NCBI GenBank assembly: GCA_003427395.1
Contig: BFEA01000059.1
Span: 3,708,893 to 3,747,917 of the forward strand
Length of the DNA stretch: 39,025 nucleotides
Direction of reading: 5' to 3'
Origin: Chara braunii
Taxonomy: Eukaryota; Streptophyta; Charophyceae; Charales; Characeae
Shown: positions 29,109 through 39,025 of the stretch, one piece after another
Position numbering within the stretch: the stretch's first letter is position 1
How the letters are laid out: the number at the start of each line of letters is the position of its first letter
The notes under the pieces: model-generated
What the model was told of the DNA's origin: nothing
Database searches by the model: none
Seen by the model: only the letters and a program-made list of their open reading frames with translations
Program-made: the position numbers and the translations under genes

Positions 29109-29284
29109 GGGGGCGAGGTCGCACCAGCAAAGAGGGTTGGATTTAACGTCTGCCTGAATGTGGATGAGGTTTTGGAAAGGTGCAGAACACCGAGATTGAG
29201 CAGTTTTTCTGCATCTCTGCGTAAAGTACAGCCTGATTCAGGCGTTTAATCCAATCCCCTTTGCTAGTGGGACCTCGCTCTCGG
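29109..29284. mobile_element. Foldback miniature element, copy 2
   Basis: Inverted arms at about 29109-29159 and 29237-29284 share GCGAGGTC and CACnAGCAAAG, and GCCTGAAT at the inner end. The loop matches copy 1 in part (TTTCTGCA, ATCTC and GC, then AAAGT). Just outside, GGTTTATGCATGC (left) and GGTTTATCCATGC (right) form an imperfect direct repeat. Confidence 0.7.
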
Positions 29285-29807
29285 AGAAGAGGTTTATCCA
29301 TGCCTGAAAAGAATTGAAGTTAGATAATTTTCAAGAATTTCCGGAAGCGATAATGGATATATATATCTTTGGGAAAAGAAAGGGAAAAAGAAAAGAACGA
29401 TTTTATCACTCGAGGTCCAGGAATTTCGTACTTTGCCTTTACCACTGGCCGTTGATAATAAAACTGTTTTGTTGTTTTTTATTAAAGAAGAGAGAAAAAC
29501 AAAACGCGGTCCCGATTTCCCGGATAGTGTCTTCCTGGCTGTTGATCCTCATAATCAATCAATGGCAAAAAAAAAAAAAAAAGCAATCCTGCCCAACGGG
29601 ATCTGGTTCCCCCTCGAGCGGAATTAAGACAAGAGAGATGGAATGACAAACAAAAAAAAAAGAGACAAGGACTAGAAGGTCGAAAGAGACAACGTTAGGG
29701 GCGCACTTGCTCAGGCCGGCTCATCTTATAGCCCTTCAGTCGTCTTTATTATCTCAGCTTTTTTTTTGTTCTGTGTGATTCGGCTGTTTGATCAGGGGGT
29801 TGGTCCA

Positions 29808-30392
29808 CTCAGGGGCTTGGTCCCCGCTAAGCTAAACTAGGTAAGCTCCCAGGTTTCATTTCCTGGTAGACTGTGAAGACCCGACCTCAGCCTTCTGTTT
29901 AAATATATGGAGATGTTGAGTGAAAAGAAAGAAAAAAATGCGTGGGCTTTTGGGAAGCAACTAGTACTTAGTGGATAAGATCTGGCTCTGGTCTCCAGTA
30001 GCGGAGAGTTAGGGAGGTCGTGGCAAGCCCACCAATAGCGGAGAATTAGGGAGGGGGAAGCAACTAGTACTTGTGGATGACAAGGATAAGATCTGCCTCT
30101 CGCCCTGAGTCTGATCCCCCTCAGGGGCTTGGTCCCCGCTAAGCTAAACTAGGTAGGCTAGCAGTTTTCATTTCCGCGGAGACTGTGAGGACCCGACCTC
30201 GCCCTTCTCGACCTCGCCCTTCTGTTTAAACTTAAAACTATATAAAGTTGTTGAGTGGGAAAAAAAAAAAACGTGGGCCTTTGGGAAGCAACTAGTACTT
30301 GTGGCTGACAAGGATAAGATCTGCCTCACACCCTGGCTCTGCTCTCCAATAGCGGAGAGTTAGGGAGGTCGAGGCAAGCCTACCAATAGTCA
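29808..30392. repeat. ~312-bp tandem duplication
   Basis: Two copies start CTCAGGGGCTTGGTCCCCGC at 29808 and 30120. They share ACTGTGA, GACCCGACCTC, GGGAAGCAACTAGTACTT and GATAAGATCTG. The copies are diverged and contain no ORF. Confidence 0.85.
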
Positions 30393-30659
30393 TCCCTTTG
30401 TACTTTTCGCTCCACTTATAGAATGTTTGTCTATTAGTTGATTATTGTTTTGTGATGGGACGCTGGATCCGGTTTCTAGCCTCAGCCGGAACTGGGTAAT
30501 GGCCCATTGGCCCCAGCGTCCCGGGTTGGGATGTGGAGGGATTCCCGCCCTCCATTTTTTTATTTTTTTTTGGGGCCTTGCAATTTTTCATTTGCAACAC
30601 TATTTGACAGTAAAAAACCGAAAAAAAAGAGACGCCGAGGACACCTGTCTGAGTTGCCG

Positions 30660-33345
30660 CGCCGACTGACCGATACGACTGATCTACTTCCGCCGTCGAT
30701 TTTCATAATCTACGGCCATTTGCGCTGGCTGTCGTAATGTGCTGCACGATTTACGATGATTAATCTTTGCATGGATTAACAGATGCGATTAATGCTCTCC
30801 ACGAATAAGATTGGAGCCTTCAATTAGGCGAGACCTTGATCTGATGGGATCGACGTAATTCAGAATTGTTTTATTCCGCTCATCTGATTGCATCTGGATT
30901 AGATTTCGGTCTGTATCTCAACAGTTGATGGGTGTACAACCTGAGCCAGGCCCATTGGCTATTACCCCTAGTTAGATGAAGGGTTGCCCCCTCCATTGTC
31001 AGGGTGGGGTTTGGGGAGCGGGGGCTGTGGGGGTAGATGGATCTGCTACGGGCGGCGATCGTCGTAATCTACGGCCATTTGCACTGTCCCACTTGCTCCC
31101 TGGCTTAAAGGATAAAACGGACGCAGTTAATCTACCACGGCTACCGATCTTCTTACTCTATAGCAACTTGCACCGTCCGATTTACTGCATGATACAAGGG
31201 TTGCGAGATCCTGGGTTGTCCTTTCTTGTGTAATTTATTTATTTATTTTATTTGGACCATTTCTGGAGTCATGCGTGTCATGCTTGCGTCAGGGGTCATG
31301 CTACTCTTCTCTGTATCGTTCCAGGGGACATGTCCCGCTAGCGGCGCTAGGTGGGTGTCAGTTTATGTTACGTGTATTTTTCAACGTAGTCACAGTGTGG
31401 GCATGAGATTTTCAGATCGGATGGCAGGGAGCCATGTATACACGAAACTACAACTGAACCTCGACTTGTTTTTTTTCCCCCCCTTTGTTTCCTGTTTTTT
31501 TTGTTTGGGAATCCTGGTTTTCCCCTTTTGTTTTTGGAAATCCTGGTTCTCAGCACATGCTGCTCAGCCTGCTCCCGATGAGAAAGCTTAAAAAGAAGAG
31601 TGGAGTCTTTCTGGTCGGTAGAACCTGCACCGGCCACGGGAGACCATCGACGGTGCAGGGACACCAGGGTCTTTTTTGTCGGAGAAACAGAAAAAGATGC
31701 CAATGATCTACCACAGCCGTCGATTTCCGTCATCAACGGCCGTTTGCACAGTCCCGGTTTGCTGAACGGATTAAGAGAGACACGATTTACGTATCTAGAC
31801 CAGCCGTCGATCGTCTTCATCCACGGCCATTGACACTGTCCCACTTCAAATTGCTGCACGATTAAGAGATGCGAGTAAATCTACTACCACGGCCGCCGAT
31901 CTGCCTAATCGACGGCTATAATTATGCGCGTTATGCGCGTGCTAAGTGCCGGAACACGTGGCTCTATATGGTTTCTTTTAATCGTGTCGTTTTCAGAACC
32001 ACGTCTTGGTCATGGCGCGGTTCCTTAGTTCCTTTCTACGGCCATTTCCGTTGTCCGACTTCGTTTTTTTTTTTTTTTTTTTTTTTTTTTCCGGGGAGAA
32101 AGGAAGTCCTTCCATCAAAGACCAAATGAGCCCGGGAATTTCTCACAAACACCCGACTTGCTGAACGGATTAAGAGATACGATTACTCTACTCCAGACGT
32201 CGGTCGTTGTCATCCACGGCCATTGACACTATCCCACTTGAAGTCGCTGCACGATTAAGAGATGCGAATAATCCACCACGGCCGCCGATCTGCCTAATCG
32301 ACGGCTATAATTCATTACGCGCGTCCTGAGTGTCGGCACACGTGACTGTATATTATATGGTTTCTTTCAATCGTGTCGTTTTCAGAAGCAAGTCTTGGGC
32401 ATGGCGGTTCCTTTTCCCAGTTTTCGGCGGAATACGAGTTCCTTTCTACGGTCATGTCCGTTGTCCGGCTTTGCCTTTTTTTCGGTTCTTTCGGGATTCG
32501 GGAAAAAGCGAAGACTTCCAGTAAAGACCAAAGGAGTCGGACTTTGCTTTTTGTTTTTGTTTTTTGGGAAAAAGCAAGGACTTCCATTAAAGACCAATCT
32601 GTCCGGTAGGGGGGATTCCAGAATTTTTTCTGTCCTGCTCTTCACTCTGATCTTTAGAGGATAGGCTGAGTACACCATAGCGCTAGCTATGGCGAAGAAC
32701 TCTTCATGCTTCATGTATTACATGTTGTTGTTATTTTTCCATGTATTACATGTTGTTGTTGTTTTTTCATGTATTACTTGTTCCAAGAGGGATGCTTTCG
32801 AGATTCATATAGTATGCGAGCTGCATCTCTTCGTTTAAGAGTCGTTAACCCGGCAAAATGCACGGCCGTCACCTCGCCTGTTTTTTTTTTTTTTTTTTTT
32901 TTTTGCCGTCATCTCGCCTTCCACCAAATGAGACCGGGAATTCCTCACAAACACACGACTTGCTGAACGATATGATCGACCTTGCAATTCTACGTGCATT
33001 CCGAGATTCGATTCCATGTTATATATGGGACGCTGGACCCGTTTTCCAGCAGGGATGCTCCTTACCAATAGATGGAGCCTCCCTTGGGATGCTAGGGGTG
33101 ATTCCTCTTATCAACACCACTATCACCCGCAAGAGGTGCTCTTCTTATATAAAAAAAAAAAAGATACGATTGATCTAGCGCGGCCGTCGGTCTCCATGAT
33201 GTATGGGCACTTGCACTGTCCCAGTTGGTACACGGGTTAATCGTCTTAATGCACTACCGCCATTTGCACAGTTTTGCACTGTCCCAGAAGCTGCACGAAT
33301 CAAGAGATGTGGTTCATCGACTTCGTAATCTACGGACAGTTCTCT
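30660..33345. repeat. Degenerate ~80-bp repeat family
   Basis: Monomers with a core GATTAATCTACCACGGCCG, then TCGATCTTCATAATCTACGG, then CCATTTGCACTGTCCCACTT, then GCTGCACGATTAAGAGA recur at about 30665, 31045, 31120, 31700, 31770, 31860, 32165, 32240 and 33165-33340. A larger block is duplicated (31756-32070 and 32155-32475). No protein-coding sense is seen. Confidence 0.7.
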
Positions 33346-33551
33346 CTCTTCATACGCCGCACAAGAGTGACCGCGACCCCCGATCGATCCACAGTTCATA
33401 CAGATAAACAGAGGTTAACTGGAAGATGAAACGGAAGGAGGAAACCGACCGGGCTGGGCCATGATTGTGCTGGCCGGGATTAGAGATCAACGGGCAGAAA
33501 CGCTTAAAATGCCTGACGAAGATGGAATCGTGCCCCAGTCCTACCATCATT

Positions 33552-34190
33552 AAGATGAAGCAGACCTGAAACCTTGGGCTGGTCAGCAGGCGGGTCCGAC
33601 ACAGAGTTCCTTAGCAAAAAGAGAAAGCGGGGAGAAAACGAAAAAGACCAGTCCAAAAAAAAAAAAAAAAAAAAAAAAAAAGAAGACCAGTCCTAAGATT
33701 AGACAGCACCGACGGGCCCAGCTGAGTAGGTACACCCATGAATTGCTGAGACCCAGACCGAATTTCGAATCGTGATGCGATCAGATGAACAAAATAAAAT
33801 AATCCTAAGTTACCTGGGGCCGGTCAGTTTACTGACGGTATTTCAAGCTCGAAGACAAAAAAAGAAAGTTTGACTGCAACCGTGGTGGTTCGGGGAACAA
33901 AAGCAGCAGTTGCCCTCAGTTGCTACACCTACAAACTGTTGAATGCAGACCAGAGTTCGAATCCAGATGAACGAAATTCCTGAATGAAAAAATTTGACTG
34001 CCCACCGTCGTCCAGTGAATGGCGGTGGTGGTTCTCCATACATATCGTGTTCGTGGAACAATAAAAAAAGCGTAACCAACGAGCGAAGTTCAGTTGGTAG
34101 ACCTACGAACTGTTGAAACGTCAGCCCTGAGTTCTAATGCAGATGAACGAAATTCCTGAATTACTCGGGCCAGTCTGTTTAACGATGATT
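33552..34190 (+). repeat. Cluster of diverged tRNA-derived SINE-like units
   Basis: Units at 33714-33839, 33909-33990 and 34081-34190, plus a tail-only unit at 33552-33594. Each has an A-box-like GTTCAGTTGGTAGACC variant and a B-box-like GAGTTCGAATCC variant, then CAGATGAACGAAATTCCTGA, and most end GGGCC(A/G)GTC. Poly(A) at 33656-33681 lies between the first and second units. All are too diverged to be tRNA genes. Confidence 0.6.
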
Positions 34191-34392
34191 ATCAAGGCCG
34201 ACGCCGTGGCTTTTTTCGGTTTTTCAAAACCTGCACCGTTGGTTATTCGCACTTATGTTTTTTTTTGTTTTTTTTTTAAACGGAATTCCAATCGCTCCAT
34301 CTATTCGTGGGGAGTGTCACGTGTTGGAAACCGGGTCCTGTCCCACAGGCTAGGGAGAGGGCCTCTTCCTGTGGTATTCATGAAGAGGCGGA

Positions 34393-34437
34393 CAGTGCCC
34401 TGTCCAGTGCCCTGTCCAGTGCCTCGTCCAGTGGTTT
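34393..34437. repeat. 12-bp tandem repeat
   Basis: Three and a half units of CAGTGCCCTGTC with small changes. Confidence 0.85.
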
Positions 34438-34532
34438 CCCCGCTTGGAAAACTAATATGCGGACGGAAAACACTGCGGGGAGTGGAAGGTGGGTCGGGGA
34501 GTGCAAGGGGGGGAGACCGGTAAGGGTCATCC

Positions 34533-34905
34533 AGCGGCCTAGCTCAGTTGGTAAGGCACGCAAGTGGCATTCACGAGGTCTTGGGTTCAATCCCCATTGG
34601 CCTCATGCACCTTCCTGGGCAAGCTTGGCGCGCGCCACCTAGAGATATGCCGTTGGTCCCCCCGAGTGGCATTGAGCAGAGACTGCTGATGTTCATAGGG
34701 GGAGGGGATCCCGGAGGGGAGGCACAGTGACTGGCCCATCGAAGAAGCTCGGTTCTGATGCTACAGGCTGACCCCTGGCCGGTATCGCCCACCTGCTAGT
34801 GGGTGCAGCTCCCGCATGTTCCCTCATTGGAGGCTTGAGCACGGATGTGGCTGCTACGGGGTTCCCCATAATACTATAAGGACAATAAAAAAGACCTGAA
34901 AGGCC
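34533..34905 (+). mobile_element. tRNA-derived SINE-like element
   Basis: The head at 34533-34605 has a good A box (TAGCTCAGTTGG) and B box (GGTTCAATCCC) but poor D and acceptor stems. The sequence continues without ORF to an A-rich end (GGACAATAAAAAAGACC near 34880-34897). The layout of a pol III head, a body and an A-rich tail fits a SINE of about 370 bp. Confidence 0.5.
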
Positions 34906-35041
34906 GTCCTGTCCAGATTTGACAGGTAAGTTCTTTTTCTTTTTTTTTATTATTATTGAATTGGTTAGCCTTTAAAAAAAAAAAAAAAAAGACTGGTAAG
35001 GGTTCGGTAGCGCCGTTTTAGAGCTAAGGCAGCGCTAATTC

Positions 35042-35129
35042 GAGTCTTAGCGCGCCACGGCTGGCCGACGCTTGGCGGGAATTAGCGGAGTCTTAGCGCT
35101 ACACGGCCAGCTGACGCTTGGCGGGAAAG
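35042..35129. repeat. ~48-bp imperfect tandem repeat
   Basis: Two units share GAGTCTTAGCGC, CACGGC and GACGCTTGGCGGGAA. Confidence 0.7.
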
Positions 35130-35230
35130 TATGCTAATTCTCTTACTAGCACGCCGATGCAGTCGTTTAGGGTGAAACTCACGGGACTACCAGTAGCAGT
35201 GCCTCGAGGAGCACTGATGGTGCTACAAGA

Positions 35231-35529
35231 GGCTGTGGGAACTCTACTGGCCTGGTGGTAAGAGAGACCTGGTAAAGAGCAAACTAGAGTTGTATCCATT
35301 GGGTGAGTAGTGAGAAACCCGTTTAGGTGACACCGTGACAAAGGCTCTTTACAGTGTTTTGGACAGTGATGATGAGAGGGCTGTGGGAACTCTACTGGCC
35401 TGGTGGTAAGAGAGACCTGGTAAAGAGCAAACTAGAGTTGTATCCATTGGGTGAGTAGTGAGAAACCCGTTTAGGTGACACCGTGACAAAGGCTCTTTAC
35501 AGTGTTTTGGACAGTGATGATGAGAGGGC
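35231..35529. repeat. 148-bp perfect tandem duplication
   Basis: The block starting GGCTGTGGGAACTCTACTGG at 35231 repeats at 35379 with essentially no change. The period is not a multiple of three, so it would break any ORF. Such identity suggests a very recent event or an assembly duplication. Confidence 0.9.
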
Positions 35530-35599
35530 AGCCTTGACACTGATGACGGACTGGTTGTTATCTGCTTGGACTCTTGGAGTTTTAGAAGAATGGGCCTTA

Positions 35600-36689
35600 T
35601 CAATATTTGTGGCTATATTTTCTATGGAGTTTTGTAGAAGGGAAGAGAAAAAAAAACAAAAAAAAAACTAATGTGCAGCCACAACTTTCTGGGCTGGACT
35701 GCAATTGATAAATAGGGGGCCTTTGCTGTGTTTCAGCTTAGGGGCACTCTATAGATATATGGGAAACGTACTACAGCGGAGGGCCGAACTGAAAAGGGGG
35801 GTTGTGCTGCCCAACCTCACGCCCTGCGCGACTTCCTGATCGGAGTAGGATGGGGGCCCGGAAGTGCGAAAAGGGGTGTGCCTGTGACGCGCAACCTCAC
35901 GCCCCGTGTTGTCTTCCGTTCGGAGTGTTAGCTGTGCGGAAAAGAGGCCCAGAAAAACAGCAAGAGACGAAACTGAAATCCCCCGTGTTGGTCCGATGGA
36001 GCAAGTCGATTGTTTTCGCGCGTCGCAGAATGCGCGCGCAGGCAAGGTGGGAAGAGAGGGAAAAATCCAAATTCAATCCAAAAAGTATTGTCGTGTCACC
36101 CACCGGGTTACAGCCCATTGTTTAGAACAGAAAGGCTTGGGCACACTTCGCGTGTCCCGTTTTCGTATCAAGTCTCGTCGTCGTTCGCTGGTTAGTTCCG
36201 AGTCTGACGTGGAGGGTCTCAGCCGCGTGGCTCTTTCTTTATGCTCGTCTTCGCTCCGCACACGGTAGTGAAAACCCCTGGACTTGTAACGCTCAAAACG
36301 CTGACATTCAGTGCACAGAGTGCGCGGCCAGTGGGGTTCTACTGCCGTCCACGGATCGACGACCAACTTGTTAAATGGCAACAATATCGAGTAAGGTGGG
36401 AAGTGTGTATCGATAATAACAAAGCCCGCATCTACGAATCCAGAACAACGATTTTCGGTAGGGAAGAAGTATTGTCCGCCGATTCGAGCGACGGCTTCTC
36501 GTACGTCCCACTCACATACACGTGTCCTTTCCTCACTGTAAGGAAAAGATCGCGTTGGGATGGGAGATACGGGAGGCTGACGCCCAATTGAAGGGTACTT
36601 GTCAGTCCACATATCAACCAGTCATAAAGTATCCTGAAGCGTCATTAAGAAGAAAAACGATTCGCACGTCCCCCAATCAATCTTTTTGA

Positions 36690-36754
<65 letters not shown>

Positions 36755-39025
36755 AGACACATATCAGCTTGATCACGCATATGGCTATGGGTCCGAATAG
36801 TTCAACACAATGTTGGTCCCTGGGCGCCTTGTTTCTCAGGGCCGCCTCGTGGCTCGGCTGTTGATGTTGCGCAACATAAGGCAGATGACATGCGCAGTGC
36901 AAACAGAGCTACATATCTAAACATTCTTGCATTCTCGAACAAAATCTTGACGACAATCGTTTAATTAACAAAAGAGTCACTCATTCCATACATGCATTCA
37001 CTGTGGAAGGTGCGAAAATGAGACATGCATAGGAAAAGATGGATCGTATTACTCAGTGCACACGCATCCACCGCTCACAAGACAAGAAGACAGGGTCTTT
37101 GCGTAGGAGGACTACTCAGGAAACTAATGGAAGAGGTTCAGAAAAGGCTCTTTCACGCAGAATGCCGACTCATTTTTATTCAAGAGCGGGACAACCATTC
37201 AGACGCATCATCGTTCAAGAGGAGAGAGAGAGAGAGAGTCAAAATAGAAGATGACAAGGTCCGAAAAGAAAAAAGTTCAGCGTCGCCGCCTTACACTCTT
37301 GCCCAGGATAACAATCCGCAACAAAGGCGCATTCGTCGTTAATTCCACTATGGCCCCGGGCCAATCACTCACTCAACTCCAATCATCAAACTTCATACCC
37401 GCATCGACGATCCCGGCCGTCGATGCTAAGTCCCACCACTGCGATCGTCATCCCGCTGTCGTAAACTTGACACGGTTCGCCCGGATCGCACAGTCCGTTG
37501 TGGCGATCAAGCGCACAACCGGCCAGCCTATTGTCAGCCCGAAAGGACTTTTCGACTCTCATCAATCCACTCTGCCTAGCCACTGCTTCCCGGAGGATGG
37601 CTTAGGAGTCGAGAACATAAGAGACGTTTGCAGACACGCTTGCGGGTTTTATAGTTGCGACAGGGGAGATAGAAGGGGGAGAAGGCGACCGGAAAGCGAA
37701 GGTGTAAGAGGAGAAGCAGGAGGAGAAGACTTTGAGAAAAGTGCTCTACGAAAGCCATGCTGATCCTTCGGAACTCAAGGTTCAACCAATCAGATTCGTC
37801 GCGCGATAGGAAGGTCCTATCGATCTACGCACCTGATTGGTGAGCGGGAGTTATCGGGGGATTGACCGGGCGTCGTACGCCGGACTTTCTCATGTATTTC
37901 AGATGATCGAGAAAGGGAAAAGGTGCGAGAGGTGGCACAAGGCGGGTCCAAGTTTCAGATGATCGAGAAAGGGAAATGAGCGCGCGAAAGCAAGGCGGGA
38001 GAGAGAGAGAGGGAGAAGGAAAAACAGTTACGGGGAGAGAGAAAAAGGAGTGAGAAGGGAAGGGAGGCGAGGGAGGGAGCGATGCGGGGGACAGAGAGGA
38101 AGAAGCTTTTGCATGCACGGCGCCGTCAGCAAAAAAAGAAAAAGGCACCGAAACAGTTACAGCTTGCTTCTATCCTAATTCAAAAATTGAAATCACCATA
38201 TCCGCGCATGAAAAAGCGACGCGGGGAAAAAAAAATCCTACACCTATTCGTATTTACGCAAAATTTCGAGAGTTTTCCCCGACGCGCCCAAGAACCTTCA
38301 CACACCCCAAGAGGACACGTCGAAGTTCCACTTATCCCGGAATTCCCAACCGCTGAGCCCAATTCCAGTGCGCTCACTAAGGCGCACGCAAATTCTCATG
38401 TATATCCCAACTTTGCAAGAAGAAAAACAGAACTGAGTAGTCGAAAAAGTTCTTCAAAAAGGAAAATGCGACACCGGAAACAGGCACTCGAAAGCAAGAA
38501 ATCAAAACGGGGCTTTCTTGGGGTTGGTATGATACAAGCAAAAGAAAGGGTACGAAAGATAGCACGGGGTCGGGGAGTGGTTCGTCACATATGTGACGCA
38601 CAGGGATTCCAAAATTATGCGATCTCCTGATTGCATGGCATGGCGAAAGAAAGAGGGGAGAACATAGTGATGCATGAGGAACCATCAATAGAACAAACGA
38701 AGTACAAGGGACGATAACTGGATCGCGGATGAGATGGCGACAACATCCGTGGCAAGATCTTCGCAGTCCTGTCATATGCAATCCTCTGCCTCGTGGAGAT
38801 CGCCCAAGTGACGCCATCATGGTCCACCCGATCTCCGTGTGCTCTGCACCCTGCTCGTTGCAGTCCGTCGAATCAGCGCGTAGGTTGACGTCATCGAAGA
38901 TGGCGTGATCTTCGCGAAGCTTACTGATTCGTGCCGATGAAGGGAGGAGAGAAAAAAAAAAGCGGGGGAGGTTCAAGTGAATGGGATCTACAGCCTAGTT
39001 GGAATAGGCCAGTAGAGGCGGTACA
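35600..39025. other. No supported gene
   Basis: The longest ORFs (36073-36612 minus, 38377-38976 minus, 38082-38630 plus, 37251-37763 plus) overlap each other or have low-complexity or uneven composition. None shows a domain, repeats or a flanking promoter. A (GA)n tract lies at 36693-36753. Small dyads are ACCAATCAG/CTGATTGGT (37784-37842) and GTCACATATGTGAC (about 38585-38598). A direct repeat TTTCAGATGATCGAGAAAGG is spaced 54 bases apart (about 37900 and 37954). Confidence 0.5.
36693..36753. repeat. (GA)n microsatellite
   Basis: Perfect GA dinucleotides, about 60 bases. Confidence 0.95.

Noticed and set aside
34533-34605. Functional tRNA gene
   Set aside because: The A and B boxes are good, but the D stem and acceptor stem do not pair and no anticodon stem forms.
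36073-36612. 179-codon minus-strand ORF as a gene
   Set aside because: No recognisable domain, overlapped by a plus-strand ORF of similar openness, and no promoter or splice context.
38377-38976. 199-codon minus-strand ORF as a gene
   Set aside because: It has uneven, low-complexity composition and overlaps a 182-codon plus-strand ORF. No family features.

Overview
This is a repeat-dominated stretch of a eukaryotic nuclear genome. No complete, intact host gene can be supported. The evidence is Ty3/gypsy-type LTR retrotransposon remains on both strands, tRNA-derived SINE-like units, foldback miniature elements, minisatellites, long (GA)n/(CT)n/(GT)n tracts and a scaffold gap of Ns. A plant-type primer binding site complementary to tRNA-Asp and TATAAATA promoter boxes suggest the green lineage. 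A streptophyte alga such as Chara is my guess, but it is only a guess.

Layout. 1-3074 (+): decayed gag and aspartic protease of one gypsy-like element, ending abruptly in a 1.44 kb LTR-like repeat (3072-4514) that recurs at 21304-22729 in the same orientation. 4565-11140 (-): a nearly full but broken gag-protease-RT-RNase H-integrase unit, with a U UUU UUA slippery site and a downstream stem-loop at the protease/RT junction. 11238-16396 (-): a dense set of minus-strand ORFs upstream of gag that match no family I know. Three are diverged paralogues of each other (two with matching acidic tails), and two short ORFs are also related. 16397-18389: AT-rich leader. 18390-18407 (-): primer binding site. 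18411-21127 (-): a 2.7 kb LTR bounded by TGTTGTG/CACAACA, with a duplicated TATA-box block and a 45-bp minisatellite.

22730-39025 holds no recognisable long gene. It has tRNA-like relics (about 23.1, 23.4, 33.7-34.2 and 34.5 kb), two related foldback elements (23694-23859 and 29109-29284), several tandem duplications, a diffuse ~80-bp repeat family (30.66-33.35 kb), microsatellites and a 356-base gap.

Part of the sequence is artefactual. Positions 12887-12924 are a back-to-back pair of Tn5/Nextera mosaic ends, the mate-pair junction adapter, flanked by two diverged copies of the same retroelement segment. Joins inside the repeats should therefore be treated with caution.

How the parts relate: the minus-strand LTR, primer site, leader, ORF array and gag-pol lie in the order expected of one long (about 16 kb) element. 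No matching 3' LTR is in the window, and the adapter shows at least one chimeric join. Whether the ORF array and the gag-pol belong to one element is therefore the main open question.
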